Shown: positions 28,618 through 38,105 of the stretch, one piece after another
Numbering within the stretch: the first letter of the stretch is position 1
How the letters are laid out: the number at the start of each line of letters is the position of its first letter
Source: Arthrobacter echini
Lineage (GTDB): Bacteria; Actinomycetota; Actinomycetes; Actinomycetales; Micrococcaceae
Assembly: GCF_004803505.1 (NCBI RefSeq)
Contig: NZ_SSWH01000005.1
Location: 1 to 64,000 of the forward strand
Direction of reading: 5' to 3'
DNA: 64,000 nt
Notes under the pieces: model-generated
What the model was told of the DNA's origin: nothing
What the model saw: the letters and a program-made list of their open reading frames with translations, nothing else
Database searches by the model: none
Made by a program: the position numbers and the translations under genes

Positions 28618-29193
28618 ATGACCCCGAGCGACCTGCAGACACCCGAGGAAGCACCCTCCGACGCGGCGACGGCGGAGGAAGCGACGGCAGAGGTTGCTGA
28701 CGCCGCCGCGCCGGGCACGAGCGACGTCCTCGCGCCCGTCACAGGGCGGAAGCCCCGGGCGTCGCGTCGTATCCCGAAGTCCGACGCCGTCCTGGAGGCC
28801 GCCGTGGAGCGGGCACGCCAGGGGATACTCGAGATCGCGCCCGAGTCGCAGATCGGTCGGCACGTCTCGGCCGTGGTGGAGGGGGAGCGGCTCGTCACGC
28901 ACCGGTTCGAGGCATTCCTGCCCGGCTACGGCGGCTGGCAGTGGTACGCCAGCCTGGCCCGGGTGCCGCGCGGCAAGGAGGCGAGCGTCTGCGAGGTGGG
29001 ACTGCTGCCGTCGGAGACATCCCTGAGGGCGCCCGACTGGGTGCCGTGGTCCGAGCGGGTCCGTCCCGAGGACCACGAGCAGGAGGACGGTGCAGCTGCG
29101 ACGGCACCTGCACCCGCGGCAGCTCCCGTTCCGGAGACCGGAGCGGGACCGGGGACGACCGGGGACGACGCGGAGCAGCCCGACGCCCCATGA
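28618..29193 (+). CDS. DUF3027 protein
   Basis: This 191-residue protein contains an actinobacterial DUF3027 core (about 60-145). Recognisable parts are HVSAVVEGERLVTHRFEAFL, GYGGWQWYASLARVPRGKEA, VCEVGLLPSE and APDWVPWSERV. Both ends are Ala/Glu/Pro-rich and disordered. No function is known. TAGGCT at 28606-28611, overlapping the cold-shock gene's stop, is followed by six bases and the ATG, so this gene may have its own leaderless promoter besides read-through from csp. The order cold-shock protein, DUF3027, serC parallels mycobacteria. Confidence 0.83.
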   Translation: MTPSDLQTPEEAPSDAATAEEATAEVADAAAPGTSDVLAPVTGRKPRASRRIPKSDAVLEAAVERARQGILEIAPESQIGRHVSAVVEGERLVTHRFEAFLPGYGGWQWYASLARVPRGKEASVCEVGLLPSETSLRAPDWVPWSERVRPEDHEQEDGAAATAPAPAAAPVPETGAGPGTTGDDAEQPDAP

Positions 29194-29218
29194 GGGGCCG
29201 TAGGTGCGGTGGACAGGC

Positions 29219-30496
29219 ATGAACACCTTCAGGTCGCTCCGACTCCACAACTATCGGCTCTGGTTCGTGGGAGCGCTGATCTCCAACATCGGCACCTGGA
29301 TGCAGCGGACCGCCCAGGACTGGCTCGTGTACGACATCCTGACAGAGCAGAACGCCTCGGCCCTCGGGATCGTCCTCGCCCTGCAGCTCGGGCCGCAGCT
29401 GGTGATCGCCCCCTGGGCCGGGCTGATCGCCGACAGTGTGGACCGCCGCCGGCTGCTCGCCATCACGCAGATCGTCATGGCGCTGCTGGGTGTGGGCCTA
29501 GGGATCATGGTGCTGCTCGACATCGCCGTGCTCTGGCACGTCTACGCCTTCGCCCTGGCGCTCGGAGTCGTCTCGGCCTTCGACGCCCCGGCCCGCCAGG
29601 CGTTCGTGTCCGAGCTGGTGCGCGAGGACTACCTGCCCAACGCCGTGGCCCTGAACAGTGCCTCCTTCAACGGAGCCCGTCTGATCGGGCCTGCGATAGC
29701 GGGTCTGCTCACAGCGGGCGTCGGGCCGGGCTGGGTCTTCATCATCAACGCGCTGACCTTCGGCGCCATGGTCTGGGTGCTGGTCGTCATGCGCACCTCG
29801 GAGTTGAACGAGCAGCCCTTCTCGGCTCCGGGGCGGGGCCGGATCCGCGCCGGGTTCCGCTACGTACGCCGGCGTCCCGACATCATGATGGTGCTGCTCG
29901 CCATCTTCATCGTGGGCACCTTCGGGCTCAACTTCGCCGTGTACATCGCCGCGATGGCACGCACGGAGTTCGGGCAGGGCGCAGGGGTCTTCGGCGTGCT
30001 GTCCTCCGTGATGGCCGTGGGCTCGATCGCCGGTGCCCTGCTGTCCGCCCGGCGCGATCGCCCGCGGCTGCGTTTCGTGTTCGGTGCGTCCGCAGCTTTC
30101 GGACTGGCGTGCATCCTGGCGGCCCTCGCACCGACGCTCTGGCTCTTCGGGCTGGCACTGATCCCCGTGGGCCTGTTCGCCCTGACGCTCATGACCAGCG
30201 CCAACGCCTACGTGCAGACGACCACGGAGCCCGCGATGCGCGGGCGCGTCATGTCGCTGTACTTCGCCATCTTCCTGGGCGGGACACCCCTCGGCGCGCC
30301 CGTGGTGGGCTGGGTGTCCGATGCCTTCGGCCCGCGCTGGAGTCTCGGCGTCGCCGCGGCGTCGGGCATCATCGCGGCCGGGGCCGGCCTGTTCTGGGCC
30401 TGGAAGTACCACGACGTGCGCCTGCACTATCACCGCACGGGACCTCGCCGGCTCCGCTTCGATCTCGGGACCGATCCCGTGGACGGCGCGCCCTGA
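29219..30496 (+). CDS. MFS exporter, EntS-like
   Basis: This 425-residue major facilitator superfamily transporter is of the MFS_3 (EntS-like) group that includes siderophore and drug exporters. It has twelve predicted membrane helices, the N-terminal signature FRSLRLHNYRLWFVG ALISNIGTWMQ (about 4-28), the A-motif GLIADSVDRRRLL between helices 2 and 3, and DAPARQAFVSELV. The substrate is not predictable; nearby ideR raises the possibility of a siderophore but this is conjecture. ATG at 29219 is used; a GTG-type start 15 bases upstream is possible. It is convergent with serC. Confidence 0.87.
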   Translation: MNTFRSLRLHNYRLWFVGALISNIGTWMQRTAQDWLVYDILTEQNASALGIVLALQLGPQLVIAPWAGLIADSVDRRRLLAITQIVMALLGVGLGIMVLLDIAVLWHVYAFALALGVVSAFDAPARQAFVSELVREDYLPNAVALNSASFNGARLIGPAIAGLLTAGVGPGWVFIINALTFGAMVWVLVVMRTSELNEQPFSAPGRGRIRAGFRYVRRRPDIMMVLLAIFIVGTFGLNFAVYIAAMARTEFGQGAGVFGVLSSVMAVGSIAGALLSARRDRPRLRFVFGASAAFGLACILAALAPTLWLFGLALIPVGLFALTLMTSANAYVQTTTEPAMRGRVMSLYFAIFLGGTPLGAPVVGWVSDAFGPRWSLGVAAASGIIAAGAGLFWAWKYHDVRLHYHRTGPRRLRFDLGTDPVDGAP

Positions 30497-30521
30497 GCCA
30501 TCGGCTCGGTTCCCGGGGCAC

Positions 30522-31853
<1,332 letters not shown>

Positions 31854-31894
31854 TCACAGACGCGCACCCGCACTGCACCAAGGAGCTGAACCGC

Positions 31895-32593
31895 ATGACG
31901 GACCTCATCGACACGACCGAGATGTACCTGCGGACCATCCTCGAACTGGAGGAGGAGAACATCGTGGCCCTGCGGGCGCGGATCGCCGAGCGGCTGCGGC
32001 ACTCCGGTCCCACCGTCTCCCAGACCATCGGGCGCATGGAGCGCGACGGCCTCGTCGTCGTCTCCGGCGACCGGCATCTCGAGCTCACCGAGGCCGGGCG
32101 TGACCGCGCCACCGGAGTGATGCGCAAGCACAGGTTGGCGGAACGGCTCCTGAGCGACGTGATCGGGCTCGACTGGGCATACGTGCACGACGAGGCGTGC
32201 CGCTGGGAGCACGTGATGAGCGAGCGGGTGGAGCGCCGGCTGTACGAGTTGCTCGGCAAGCCCTCCGAGTCTCCCTACGGCAACCCGATCCCGGGTCTCG
32301 GCGCTATCGGCGGCACCGACTCCGGTCTGTTCACCGACGGGGTCATCACGCTGCTCTCCGCGATGGACGGCTATACACCAGAGGACCGGGTCATCCTGGT
32401 GCGTCTGGCCGAACCGATCCAGGTGGATCCGGAACTGCTCGCGCAGCTCGACGAGGGTGGTCTGCGGCCAGGGGCGCACCTGGACCTCGAGTCGGTGGGC
32501 GACTACGTCTCGGTCCGGGTCCCCGGGGTCGAGGGTGCGCTGGAACTACCCCCCGAAGTGGCATCGCACATCTTCGTGTCGGTCTCCGACTGA
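31895..32593 (+). CDS. ideR: Iron-dependent repressor, IdeR/DtxR family
   Basis: This 232-residue regulator uses Fe2+ to bind DNA and control iron uptake and storage. Residues 1-70 form the winged helix (DTTEMYLRTILELEEE, GPTVSQTIGRMERDGLV). The dimerisation and metal domain has HKHRLAERLL-type spacing (KHRLAERLLSDV), and HDEACRWEHVMSERVERRL, where the Cys, Glu and His are DtxR metal ligands. A C-terminal SH3-like domain (about 155-232) is present, as in IdeR and DtxR rather than MntR. A candidate -10 TAATCT lies at 31790-31795, about 105 bp upstream of the start. Confidence 0.9.
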   Translation: MTDLIDTTEMYLRTILELEEENIVALRARIAERLRHSGPTVSQTIGRMERDGLVVVSGDRHLELTEAGRDRATGVMRKHRLAERLLSDVIGLDWAYVHDEACRWEHVMSERVERRLYELLGKPSESPYGNPIPGLGAIGGTDSGLFTDGVITLLSAMDGYTPEDRVILVRLAEPIQVDPELLAQLDEGGLRPGAHLDLESVGDYVSVRVPGVEGALELPPEVASHIFVSVSD

Positions 32594-32756
32594 GCCGGTC
32601 CCGGAGCGGTCCGCACGGCTGACGACCGCCGGCGATCACATCGGATTCGCGGAGGACCGGTCTCCGGTCTACCCTTGCACTGTCAATCCGAAGTACTTGT
32701 CCCTTCCCCGGGATGGCACCCGGTTACGGGGAGCAGGTCGGCAATGAGGCCAACAC

Positions 32757-33254
32757 ATGCGCACTCTTGTTCTGAATGCAGGGTATGAACCGCTGGCGGT
32801 GATCACATTCCGCCGGGCACTGGTGCTTGTGCTCACGGGGAAGGCGAGCGTCATCGCCGAGGACGAGGATCCCGTCGTCGGTCCCACCGAGACCCTCGGC
32901 AGACCGTCGGTGATCCTCCTCAACCGCTACGTGAAGATCCCGTACCGGCAGGATCACACGGCCACACGGCGCGGAGTCCTGCGGCGGGACAACCACGTGT
33001 GTGCCTATTGCGGGAAGAGCGCCTCGACCATCGACCATGTCATGCCGCGCTGCCGCGGTGGCGGGGACACCTGGGAGAATCTCGTGGCGTGCTGCCTGAC
33101 GTGCAACAACGCCAAAGGTGACAGGACCCTCGGCAGCCTCGGGTGGCAGTTGAGGATCAGGCCCCTTCCCCCGCGAGGTCCCCAGTGGCAGATCCGGGAG
33201 CTGGAGAAGCCCGCCCCGCAGTGGAGCGAGTTCCTCACGGAGAACGCTGCGTGA
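32757..33254 (+). CDS. HNH endonuclease-like protein
   Basis: The 165-residue protein has an N-terminal region typical of the chromosomal COG1403-type family (LVLNAGYEPLAVITFRRAL) and a complete HNH domain at about 80-125. That domain comprises zinc-ligand CAYCG, IDHVMPRCRGGG (His/Asp of the active site), NLVACCLTCNNAKG (second Cys pair and Asn). Unlike phage or homing HNH genes it is a stable single-domain gene. Its stop overlaps the mobA start by 4 bp, so it heads a molybdenum-cofactor operon. The biological role is unknown. Confidence 0.88.
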   Translation: MRTLVLNAGYEPLAVITFRRALVLVLTGKASVIAEDEDPVVGPTETLGRPSVILLNRYVKIPYRQDHTATRRGVLRRDNHVCAYCGKSASTIDHVMPRCRGGGDTWENLVACCLTCNNAKGDRTLGSLGWQLRIRPLPPRGPQWQIRELEKPAPQWSEFLTENAA

Positions 33255-33859
33255 GCGCAGCCGACGTGCGCTTCGACGCCGTCGTCCTCGCGGGCGGCCG
33301 CTCCTCACGGCTCGGCGGGATCCCCAAGGCAGGGCTCGTACTCGGCGGACGGACCCTGCTCGAACGCTGCTGCGCTGCACTCGCCGGTGCACAGCGCCTC
33401 GTCGTCGTCGGCCCCGAACCCGAGCCCGGCACACGACGTCACCTGGCAGGGCGACCGTCGTTCGTGCGGGAGGAGCCGCCCTTCGCCGGGCCGGCAGCCG
33501 CCGTCGTCGCCGGATTCGGGACCATCACGGACCCGGCGCCGTGGTGCGCTGTCATGGCCTGCGACATGCCGCGTGTGGATGAACTCCTGACCGTGCTGCT
33601 GGAGGCGTCGCGGCAGGACGGGCGGGCGTCTCTCGTGCCGGTGGACGGCGGGCGTGACCAGCCGCTCGCCGCGCTCTACCGCAGCGAGGACCTGGGTCTG
33701 GCCATCGACTCGGTCCTGGCCCGCGGGGCCGTCGAGAACATCTCCATGCGGAACCTCCTTGCTAGTGTGAGGACCAGAGTCGTCCCGGTTCCGCCGGGCG
33801 TGACGCACGACGTCGACACCCCCGAAGATGCTCGAGAGCTGGGGATCGACGTCCCCTGA
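33251..33859 (+). CDS. mobA: MobA-like molybdenum cofactor guanylyltransferase
   Basis: MobA attaches GMP to molybdopterin to make the guanine-dinucleotide cofactor. The 202-residue nucleotidyltransferase has VVLAGGRSSRLGGIPKAGL (about 10-28), the metal-binding MACDMPRV (near 100) and DGGRDQPLAALYR. The C-terminus HDVDTPEDARELG is typical. GTG start overlaps the HNH stop (GTGA). Position with moeA supports MobA over the cytidylyl enzyme MocA, but the sequence alone does not exclude MocA. Confidence 0.85.
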   Translation: MSAADVRFDAVVLAGGRSSRLGGIPKAGLVLGGRTLLERCCAALAGAQRLVVVGPEPEPGTRRHLAGRPSFVREEPPFAGPAAAVVAGFGTITDPAPWCAVMACDMPRVDELLTVLLEASRQDGRASLVPVDGGRDQPLAALYRSEDLGLAIDSVLARGAVENISMRNLLASVRTRVVPVPPGVTHDVDTPEDARELGIDVP

Positions 33860-33876
33860 GACTGCCTGGAGGGCCC

Positions 33877-34161
33877 ATGGACGATCGCCAGAAACTGCTG
33901 CACGACTGGACGGAGAGGCTGCTCGCAGCCCTCGAGCTCGAGGGCACCGCCGTCGACGTCGACTCCGTCCTCGGGTTGGCGGGACGCGCAGCGCATTCGG
34001 TGGTGCGTCCTGCAGCGCCACTGACGACGTTCGTGGTCGGCTACGCGGCCGGCATCGCCGTCGGAACGGGCCAGGCGGAGGAGAAGGTCGCCATGCGATC
34101 GGCGACGGCGGTGGCGGACGCGCTGTGCGCGGACGCCGCGACGGAGCGGAGTGCCGAGTGA
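33877..34161 (+). CDS. DUF6457 protein
   Basis: This small 94-residue, mostly helical protein lies between mobA and moeA. The pattern LHDWTERLLAALELEG near the start and PAAPLTTFVVGYAAGIAVG in the middle match the DUF6457 family, which occurs beside molybdenum-cofactor genes in actinobacteria. It has no catalytic motif and no membrane segment; a binding or chaperone role in cofactor assembly is a guess. It lies 17 bp after mobA and overlaps moeA by 4 bp. Confidence 0.82.
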   Translation: MDDRQKLLHDWTERLLAALELEGTAVDVDSVLGLAGRAAHSVVRPAAPLTTFVVGYAAGIAVGTGQAEEKVAMRSATAVADALCADAATERSAE

Positions 34162-35420
34162 GCGAGGCCACGGATCCCCGGAACCTCGACTGGGAGAGGG
34201 CCCGGACGCTCGCGCACGGAGCAGCGCATCCGCTGCCGTACCAGACGGTCACGCTGGCCGACGCCCTGGGCAGGACACTCGCCGAACCCGTGCACGCGTT
34301 GCAGGACATCCCGCACTACGCCTCGTCCGCGATGGACGGCTGGGCGGTGAACGGGCAGCCGCCCTGGACGCTGGTCAGCCACGCGGAGCCGGAGGAGCAC
34401 CGCTGGGGCAGGCCCTCGCCACACGCCGATTCCGGCGAGGTGGCACTGGCACCGGGCGAGGCGACGTTCATCCTCACGGGCGGGGTGGTACCGGAGAACA
34501 CCGAGGGGATCCTGCGTACCGAGCACGGCCTGGTGCGCGGCGATCTGCTCGACCGCAACGAGGACGCCCGGGCCGGGGAGCCATCCCCACGGGAGCACAT
34601 CAGACCGGCGGGGGAGGAGGCGGGGAAGGGCTCCGAGGCCATCCGCGCGGGCGTGGTGCTGAACCCGGCGCAGATCGCGCTCGCAGCCGTCTGCGGGCAC
34701 GACACGCTCACCGTCCTCCGGGCCCCGCGTGTCTCACTGCTGATGACCGGTGACGAGGTGATCGAGCAGGGGCTGCCGCACCCGGGCCAGGTACGCGACA
34801 CGTTCGGACCGCAGTTGCCGGGCTTCGTCTCGATGCTCGGTGGTCATGTCGACGTCGCGGGACGGGCGAAGGACGATCTCGAGGACGTGATCGCCGCCAT
34901 CAGCGCGGAGCCGACCGACGAGTTCTCCCTGGCCAGGGCCTCCGGTGACGTCCTGATCACCACGGGCGGCACAGGCAGCTCCTCGGCCGACCACATCCGC
35001 CGGGCCCTGGTGGAACTCGACGCCGAACTGATCATCGACGGCATCGCCATGCGTCCCGGGCACCCGACCCTCCTGGCACGACTGCAGGACGGCCGATTCC
35101 TCGTGGGACTCCCCGGCAACCCGCTGGCCGCCATGATGGCCATGCTCACCGTTGCGGGCCCCCTGATCGCGGGACTCCGTGGCTCCGCGCTCGCGGCCCC
35201 CTCCCGGGTCCTCAGCGGAGAGGCGTTCGAGCCACTGCCCGGACGCAGCAGACTCGTGCCCTACCGGCTCACCGCCGGGCGCGCGATGCCGAGCACGCAT
35301 CAGCGCTCCGGCATGCTCAGCGGTCTGGCCGGAGCCGATGGCGTCATGGTGATTCCCGGGGAGGGTTGCGCCGCCGGAGACGAGCTCGCCGCGATGGCTC
35401 TGCCGTGGGTGACCGGCTGA
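34158..35420 (+). CDS. moeA: Molybdopterin molybdenumtransferase
   Basis: MoeA inserts molybdate into adenylylated molybdopterin. The 420-residue protein has LADALGRTLAEPVHALQDIP and SAMDGWAV (about 55-62), the MoaB/MogA-like domain with LLMTGDEVIEQG, DVLITTGGTGSSSADHIR and FLVGLPGNPLAAMMAML. The C-terminal beta-barrel is short but present. GTG start overlaps the DUF6457 stop (GTGA). With mobA, fdhD and an upstream HNH gene it forms the local molybdenum block; the moaABCDE genes are not in this window. Confidence 0.93.
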   Translation: MSEATDPRNLDWERARTLAHGAAHPLPYQTVTLADALGRTLAEPVHALQDIPHYASSAMDGWAVNGQPPWTLVSHAEPEEHRWGRPSPHADSGEVALAPGEATFILTGGVVPENTEGILRTEHGLVRGDLLDRNEDARAGEPSPREHIRPAGEEAGKGSEAIRAGVVLNPAQIALAAVCGHDTLTVLRAPRVSLLMTGDEVIEQGLPHPGQVRDTFGPQLPGFVSMLGGHVDVAGRAKDDLEDVIAAISAEPTDEFSLARASGDVLITTGGTGSSSADHIRRALVELDAELIIDGIAMRPGHPTLLARLQDGRFLVGLPGNPLAAMMAMLTVAGPLIAGLRGSALAAPSRVLSGEAFEPLPGRSRLVPYRLTAGRAMPSTHQRSGMLSGLAGADGVMVIPGEGCAAGDELAAMALPWVTG

Positions 35421-35457
35421 GGGGTGCACCGCACTGCTGCGGCCGATCCGTTACCGG

Positions 35458-36177
35458 TCAGGCCGGAACCACTTCGATGACGGCGAACTGCTTCGATGCC
35501 TCGAAGGCGTCCGAACCCCCGCTGTCCCGGGCAGCCGCCTCATAGGTCATGACGCCGTAGGTCCGTGCTTCGAGGTCCGGTGCGACGGCGATCCTGAAGC
35601 TGTAGTTGCCGTCGGCGTCGGCGACGGCCGTCTGGTCCTCCATGACGAAGACATCGCTGCGGTAGTAGCCGAAGGTGATGATGATCTCCTGCCCGGGTTC
35701 GTACCCGCTGCCGACGACGGTGAACGCTCCCCCTTGCGGGACCGAAGTGCTCGGACCGCCGAAGCCCGGCGTCGTCGGAACGATGACGCTCTCCGGCTCG
35801 ACCGGCACCGCAGGCTCTGCCGGAGTCTGCTCGGCGGGGACCGGCGCCGGTGAGGCGGGTGCCTGGCTCGGAGCAGGCTCCTGCGGAGGCGCCGTCCCGG
35901 GCGCGGGGGTGTTCTCGGGCGCAGGGACGGGCGGTTGCGTCGACGGAGCCGGTGACGGCGCGGACGAGGTGGACGACGTCGACGCCGTTGTCGGAGCCGG
36001 CGATGGCGCGGCAGTGGTTTCCGCAGTGGTTTCCGCAGTGGTTTCGGCAGGGGTACTGGACGAGGCCACGCCGGCGGCCCGCGTAGCGCCGGCGTCGGAT
36101 TCGGTGGGGGTGTTCGTGCAGCCCGCGACGAGCGCGGCGATGGTGGCGAGGACAATGATGGACGGCAGCTTGGGCAC
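35458..36177 (-). CDS. Secreted lipoprotein with disordered linker and Ig-like domain
   Basis: The 239-residue product starts with a signal peptide ending in lipobox LVAGC (VPKLPSIIVLATIAALVAGC). It should be lipid-anchored on the outer face of the membrane. Residues about 21-130 are a Pro/Ala/Thr/Ser-rich linker with three ETTA repeats and many PAP units. The C-terminal 100 residues look like an Ig-like beta domain (VPQGGAFTVVGSGYEPGQEI, NYSFRIAV). GTG at 36177 has AGGAAA nine bases upstream; the frame extends further without a good start. No function is known. Confidence 0.75.
   Translation of the reverse strand: MPKLPSIIVLATIAALVAGCTNTPTESDAGATRAAGVASSSTPAETTAETTAETTAAPSPAPTTASTSSTSSAPSPAPSTQPPVPAPENTPAPGTAPPQEPAPSQAPASPAPVPAEQTPAEPAVPVEPESVIVPTTPGFGGPSTSVPQGGAFTVVGSGYEPGQEIIITFGYYRSDVFVMEDQTAVADADGNYSFRIAVAPDLEARTYGVMTYEAAARDSGGSDAFEASKQFAVIEVVPA
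36011..36046 (-). repeat. Three 12-bp tandem repeats (ETTA)
   Basis: Three 12-bp copies with one base difference in the last copy encode a run of ETTA units in the lipoprotein linker. They are likely to vary in number by slippage. Confidence 0.85.
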
Positions 36178-36470
36178 GGGCCTGATTTCCTGTGTGAGAA
36201 GGGCTGTGGGCGAGGAATCGCCGAGCAGGAACCCTGCCGTGCTGCATCCCCCGTCTCGGACATTACTGGCAACCCGGCCTGACGATCGCATCGACCCCGC
36301 ACTGTTCGCAAACCGTTATGCAGTGATACCCGGTGAGCCCGCGGCGTGGCTGGCGCGCCGCTGGTTCTCGGATCGATCCGAGACGGACACGGTCGTGTCG
36401 GCGGTCAACTAATCTTGGACCAGGAGCCGAACCGCGGGTCGGATGAAGTGGGCCGAACGAAGGAGCACGC

Positions 36471-37298
36471 ATGAACAGGGTCACGCAGCGGCGGCGCATC
36501 ACGAAGTTCCGCATCGGTGGGCAGACAGGACGCCGCGAGGATGTCCTGGCGGGGGAGGAACCCCTGGAGATCCGTCTCGGTGGCAGCGCCTTCACGGTGA
36601 CCATGCGGACGCCGGGGGACGACTTCGACCTCGTTGCCGGATTCCTCGTCTCGGAGGGCGTGATCTGGGAGCCCGGACAGCTCCCGAGCCTGCGCTACTG
36701 CGCGGGCGTGGACGACGACGGCCGTCAGACCTTCAATGTGGTCGAGGCCCAGCTGCGACCGGGAGTGGAACTGCCCGATACCGCCATGGAGCGTCACGTC
36801 TACACCTCGAGCTCGTGCGGTATCTGCGGGACGGCGTCGATCGACGCCGTCAGGAAGTCCTCCCGTTTCGATCTTGCGGACGATACCGCGCAGATCGACC
36901 TCGACGTGCTGGCAGGGCTGCCCGATCGCCTGCGCGAGAGCCAGAAGCTGTTCGACCGCACGGGTGGCGTGCATGCGGCCGGTCTCTTCACGCGCGAGGG
37001 CGAGCTCCTGTGCCTCCGCGAGGACGTCGGACGGCACAACGCCGTCGACAAGGTGGTGGGCTGGGCGCTGAGGGAGGGCATGCTGCCGCTGCGCGGAACC
37101 ATCCTGCAGGTCTCGGGGCGTGCCTCCTTCGAGCTCGTGCAGAAGGCGCAGCTCGCGGGCATCCCGACCCTGGCAGCTGTCAGTGCGCCGTCGTCGCTCG
37201 CGGCGGATCTCGCCGACGACTCCGGTCTCACGCTCGTGGGCTTCAGCCGTGGGGCATCGCTGAACTGCTACTCCCACCCGGACCGCATCGCCGCCTAG
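36471..37298 (+). CDS. fdhD: Formate dehydrogenase sulfurtransferase
   Basis: FdhD passes sulfur from a cysteine desulfurase to the molybdenum cofactor of formate dehydrogenase. The 275-residue protein has EEPLEIRLGGSAFTVTMRTP, the loop Cys pair SSSCGICGTASI (near 120-131), GGVHAAGLF and the C-terminal VGRHNAVDKVVGWAL. All family signatures are intact. A -10-like TAATCT lies at 36410-36415. It stands apart from the mobA-moeA operon, separated by the lipoprotein gene, but serves the same cofactor pathway. The formate dehydrogenase itself is not in the window. Confidence 0.93.
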   Translation: MNRVTQRRRITKFRIGGQTGRREDVLAGEEPLEIRLGGSAFTVTMRTPGDDFDLVAGFLVSEGVIWEPGQLPSLRYCAGVDDDGRQTFNVVEAQLRPGVELPDTAMERHVYTSSSCGICGTASIDAVRKSSRFDLADDTAQIDLDVLAGLPDRLRESQKLFDRTGGVHAAGLFTREGELLCLREDVGRHNAVDKVVGWALREGMLPLRGTILQVSGRASFELVQKAQLAGIPTLAAVSAPSSLAADLADDSGLTLVGFSRGASLNCYSHPDRIAA

Positions 37299-37340
37299 CG
37301 GTATCGCACGTAGCTGTATCGACAGTCGAGGTGTCCAGCA

Positions 37341-38105
37341 CTAGAAGGGGTTGAGCAGACGGTCCACGAAGCGGCGCGTGCGTTCGTGCCGGGGATTGCG
37401 CAGCACCTGGTCGGGGTGGCCGTGCTCGACGACGACGCCGTCGTCCATGAAGACCACCTCGTCGGCGACCTCGCGGGCGAAGGCCAGCTCGTGCGTGACG
37501 ATCACCATGGTCCAGTCCTCCTCCGCGAGTTCCTTGATGACCGTCAGGACCTCCCCGACCAACTCGGGATCGAGGGCGGAGGTCGGCTCGTCGAACAGGA
37601 GCAGATCGGGCTGCAGTGCCAGCGCCCGGACGATCCCGACGCGCTGCTGCTGCCCTCCGGAGAGGTTGAACGGGTGATCGTCGCGCTTGTCAGCGAGTCC
37701 GACGCGCGCCAGGAGCCGCTCCGCGTTCGCGATGGCCTCCCGGCGTGGTTGCTTCTGCACCTGGACGGGACCTTCGACGACGTTCTCGAGCACCGTCATG
37801 TGCGGGAAGAGGTTGTACGTCTGGAACACCATGGCACTGCGATCACGCAGTGACAGCGCGTCCTTCTTCGAGACCTTCGGGCCGAAGTCGAGCGCGGGCC
37901 CACCGCGGAAGGCTACCGTGCCGCCGTCGGGCGTCTCCAGTCCGTTGAGGCAGCGCAGCACCGTGGTCTTCCCCGACCCCGAGGGGCCCACGAGCGCCAC
38001 CACCAGACCGCTGTCGATGCTCAGGTCGATGGATTTCAGCACCTGATTGGACCCGAAGGACTTCTGCAGGGCTGTGGCTCTCAGGAGGGGGTCAGCGGGC
38101 GACAT
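37341..38105 (-). CDS. Polar amino-acid ABC transporter ATPase
   Basis: This is the ATPase (254 residues) of a small importer encoded by the next two genes. It has Walker A GPSGSGKTT (about 40), Q-loop FQTYNLFPHMTV, signature LSGGQQQRVGIVRAL, Walker B LLFDEPTSALDPEL and switch His in VTHELAFAREVA, the standard PAAT/GlnQ pattern. An insertion, GGPALDFGPKVSKKDAL, follows the Walker A region and is typical of the TcyN/YecC-like group. It overlaps the permease stop by 14 bp. Confidence 0.92.
   Translation of the reverse strand: MSPADPLLRATALQKSFGSNQVLKSIDLSIDSGLVVALVGPSGSGKTTVLRCLNGLETPDGGTVAFRGGPALDFGPKVSKKDALSLRDRSAMVFQTYNLFPHMTVLENVVEGPVQVQKQPRREAIANAERLLARVGLADKRDDHPFNLSGGQQQRVGIVRALALQPDLLLFDEPTSALDPELVGEVLTVIKELAEEDWTMVIVTHELAFAREVADEVVFMDDGVVVEHGHPDQVLRNPRHERTRRFVDRLLNPF

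Noticed and set aside
32757-33254. HNH gene as an intron homing nuclease or part of a mobile element
   Set aside because: No intron, IS ends, direct repeats or phage genes flank it. It is tightly coupled to mobA and matches the chromosomal actinobacterial HNH type.
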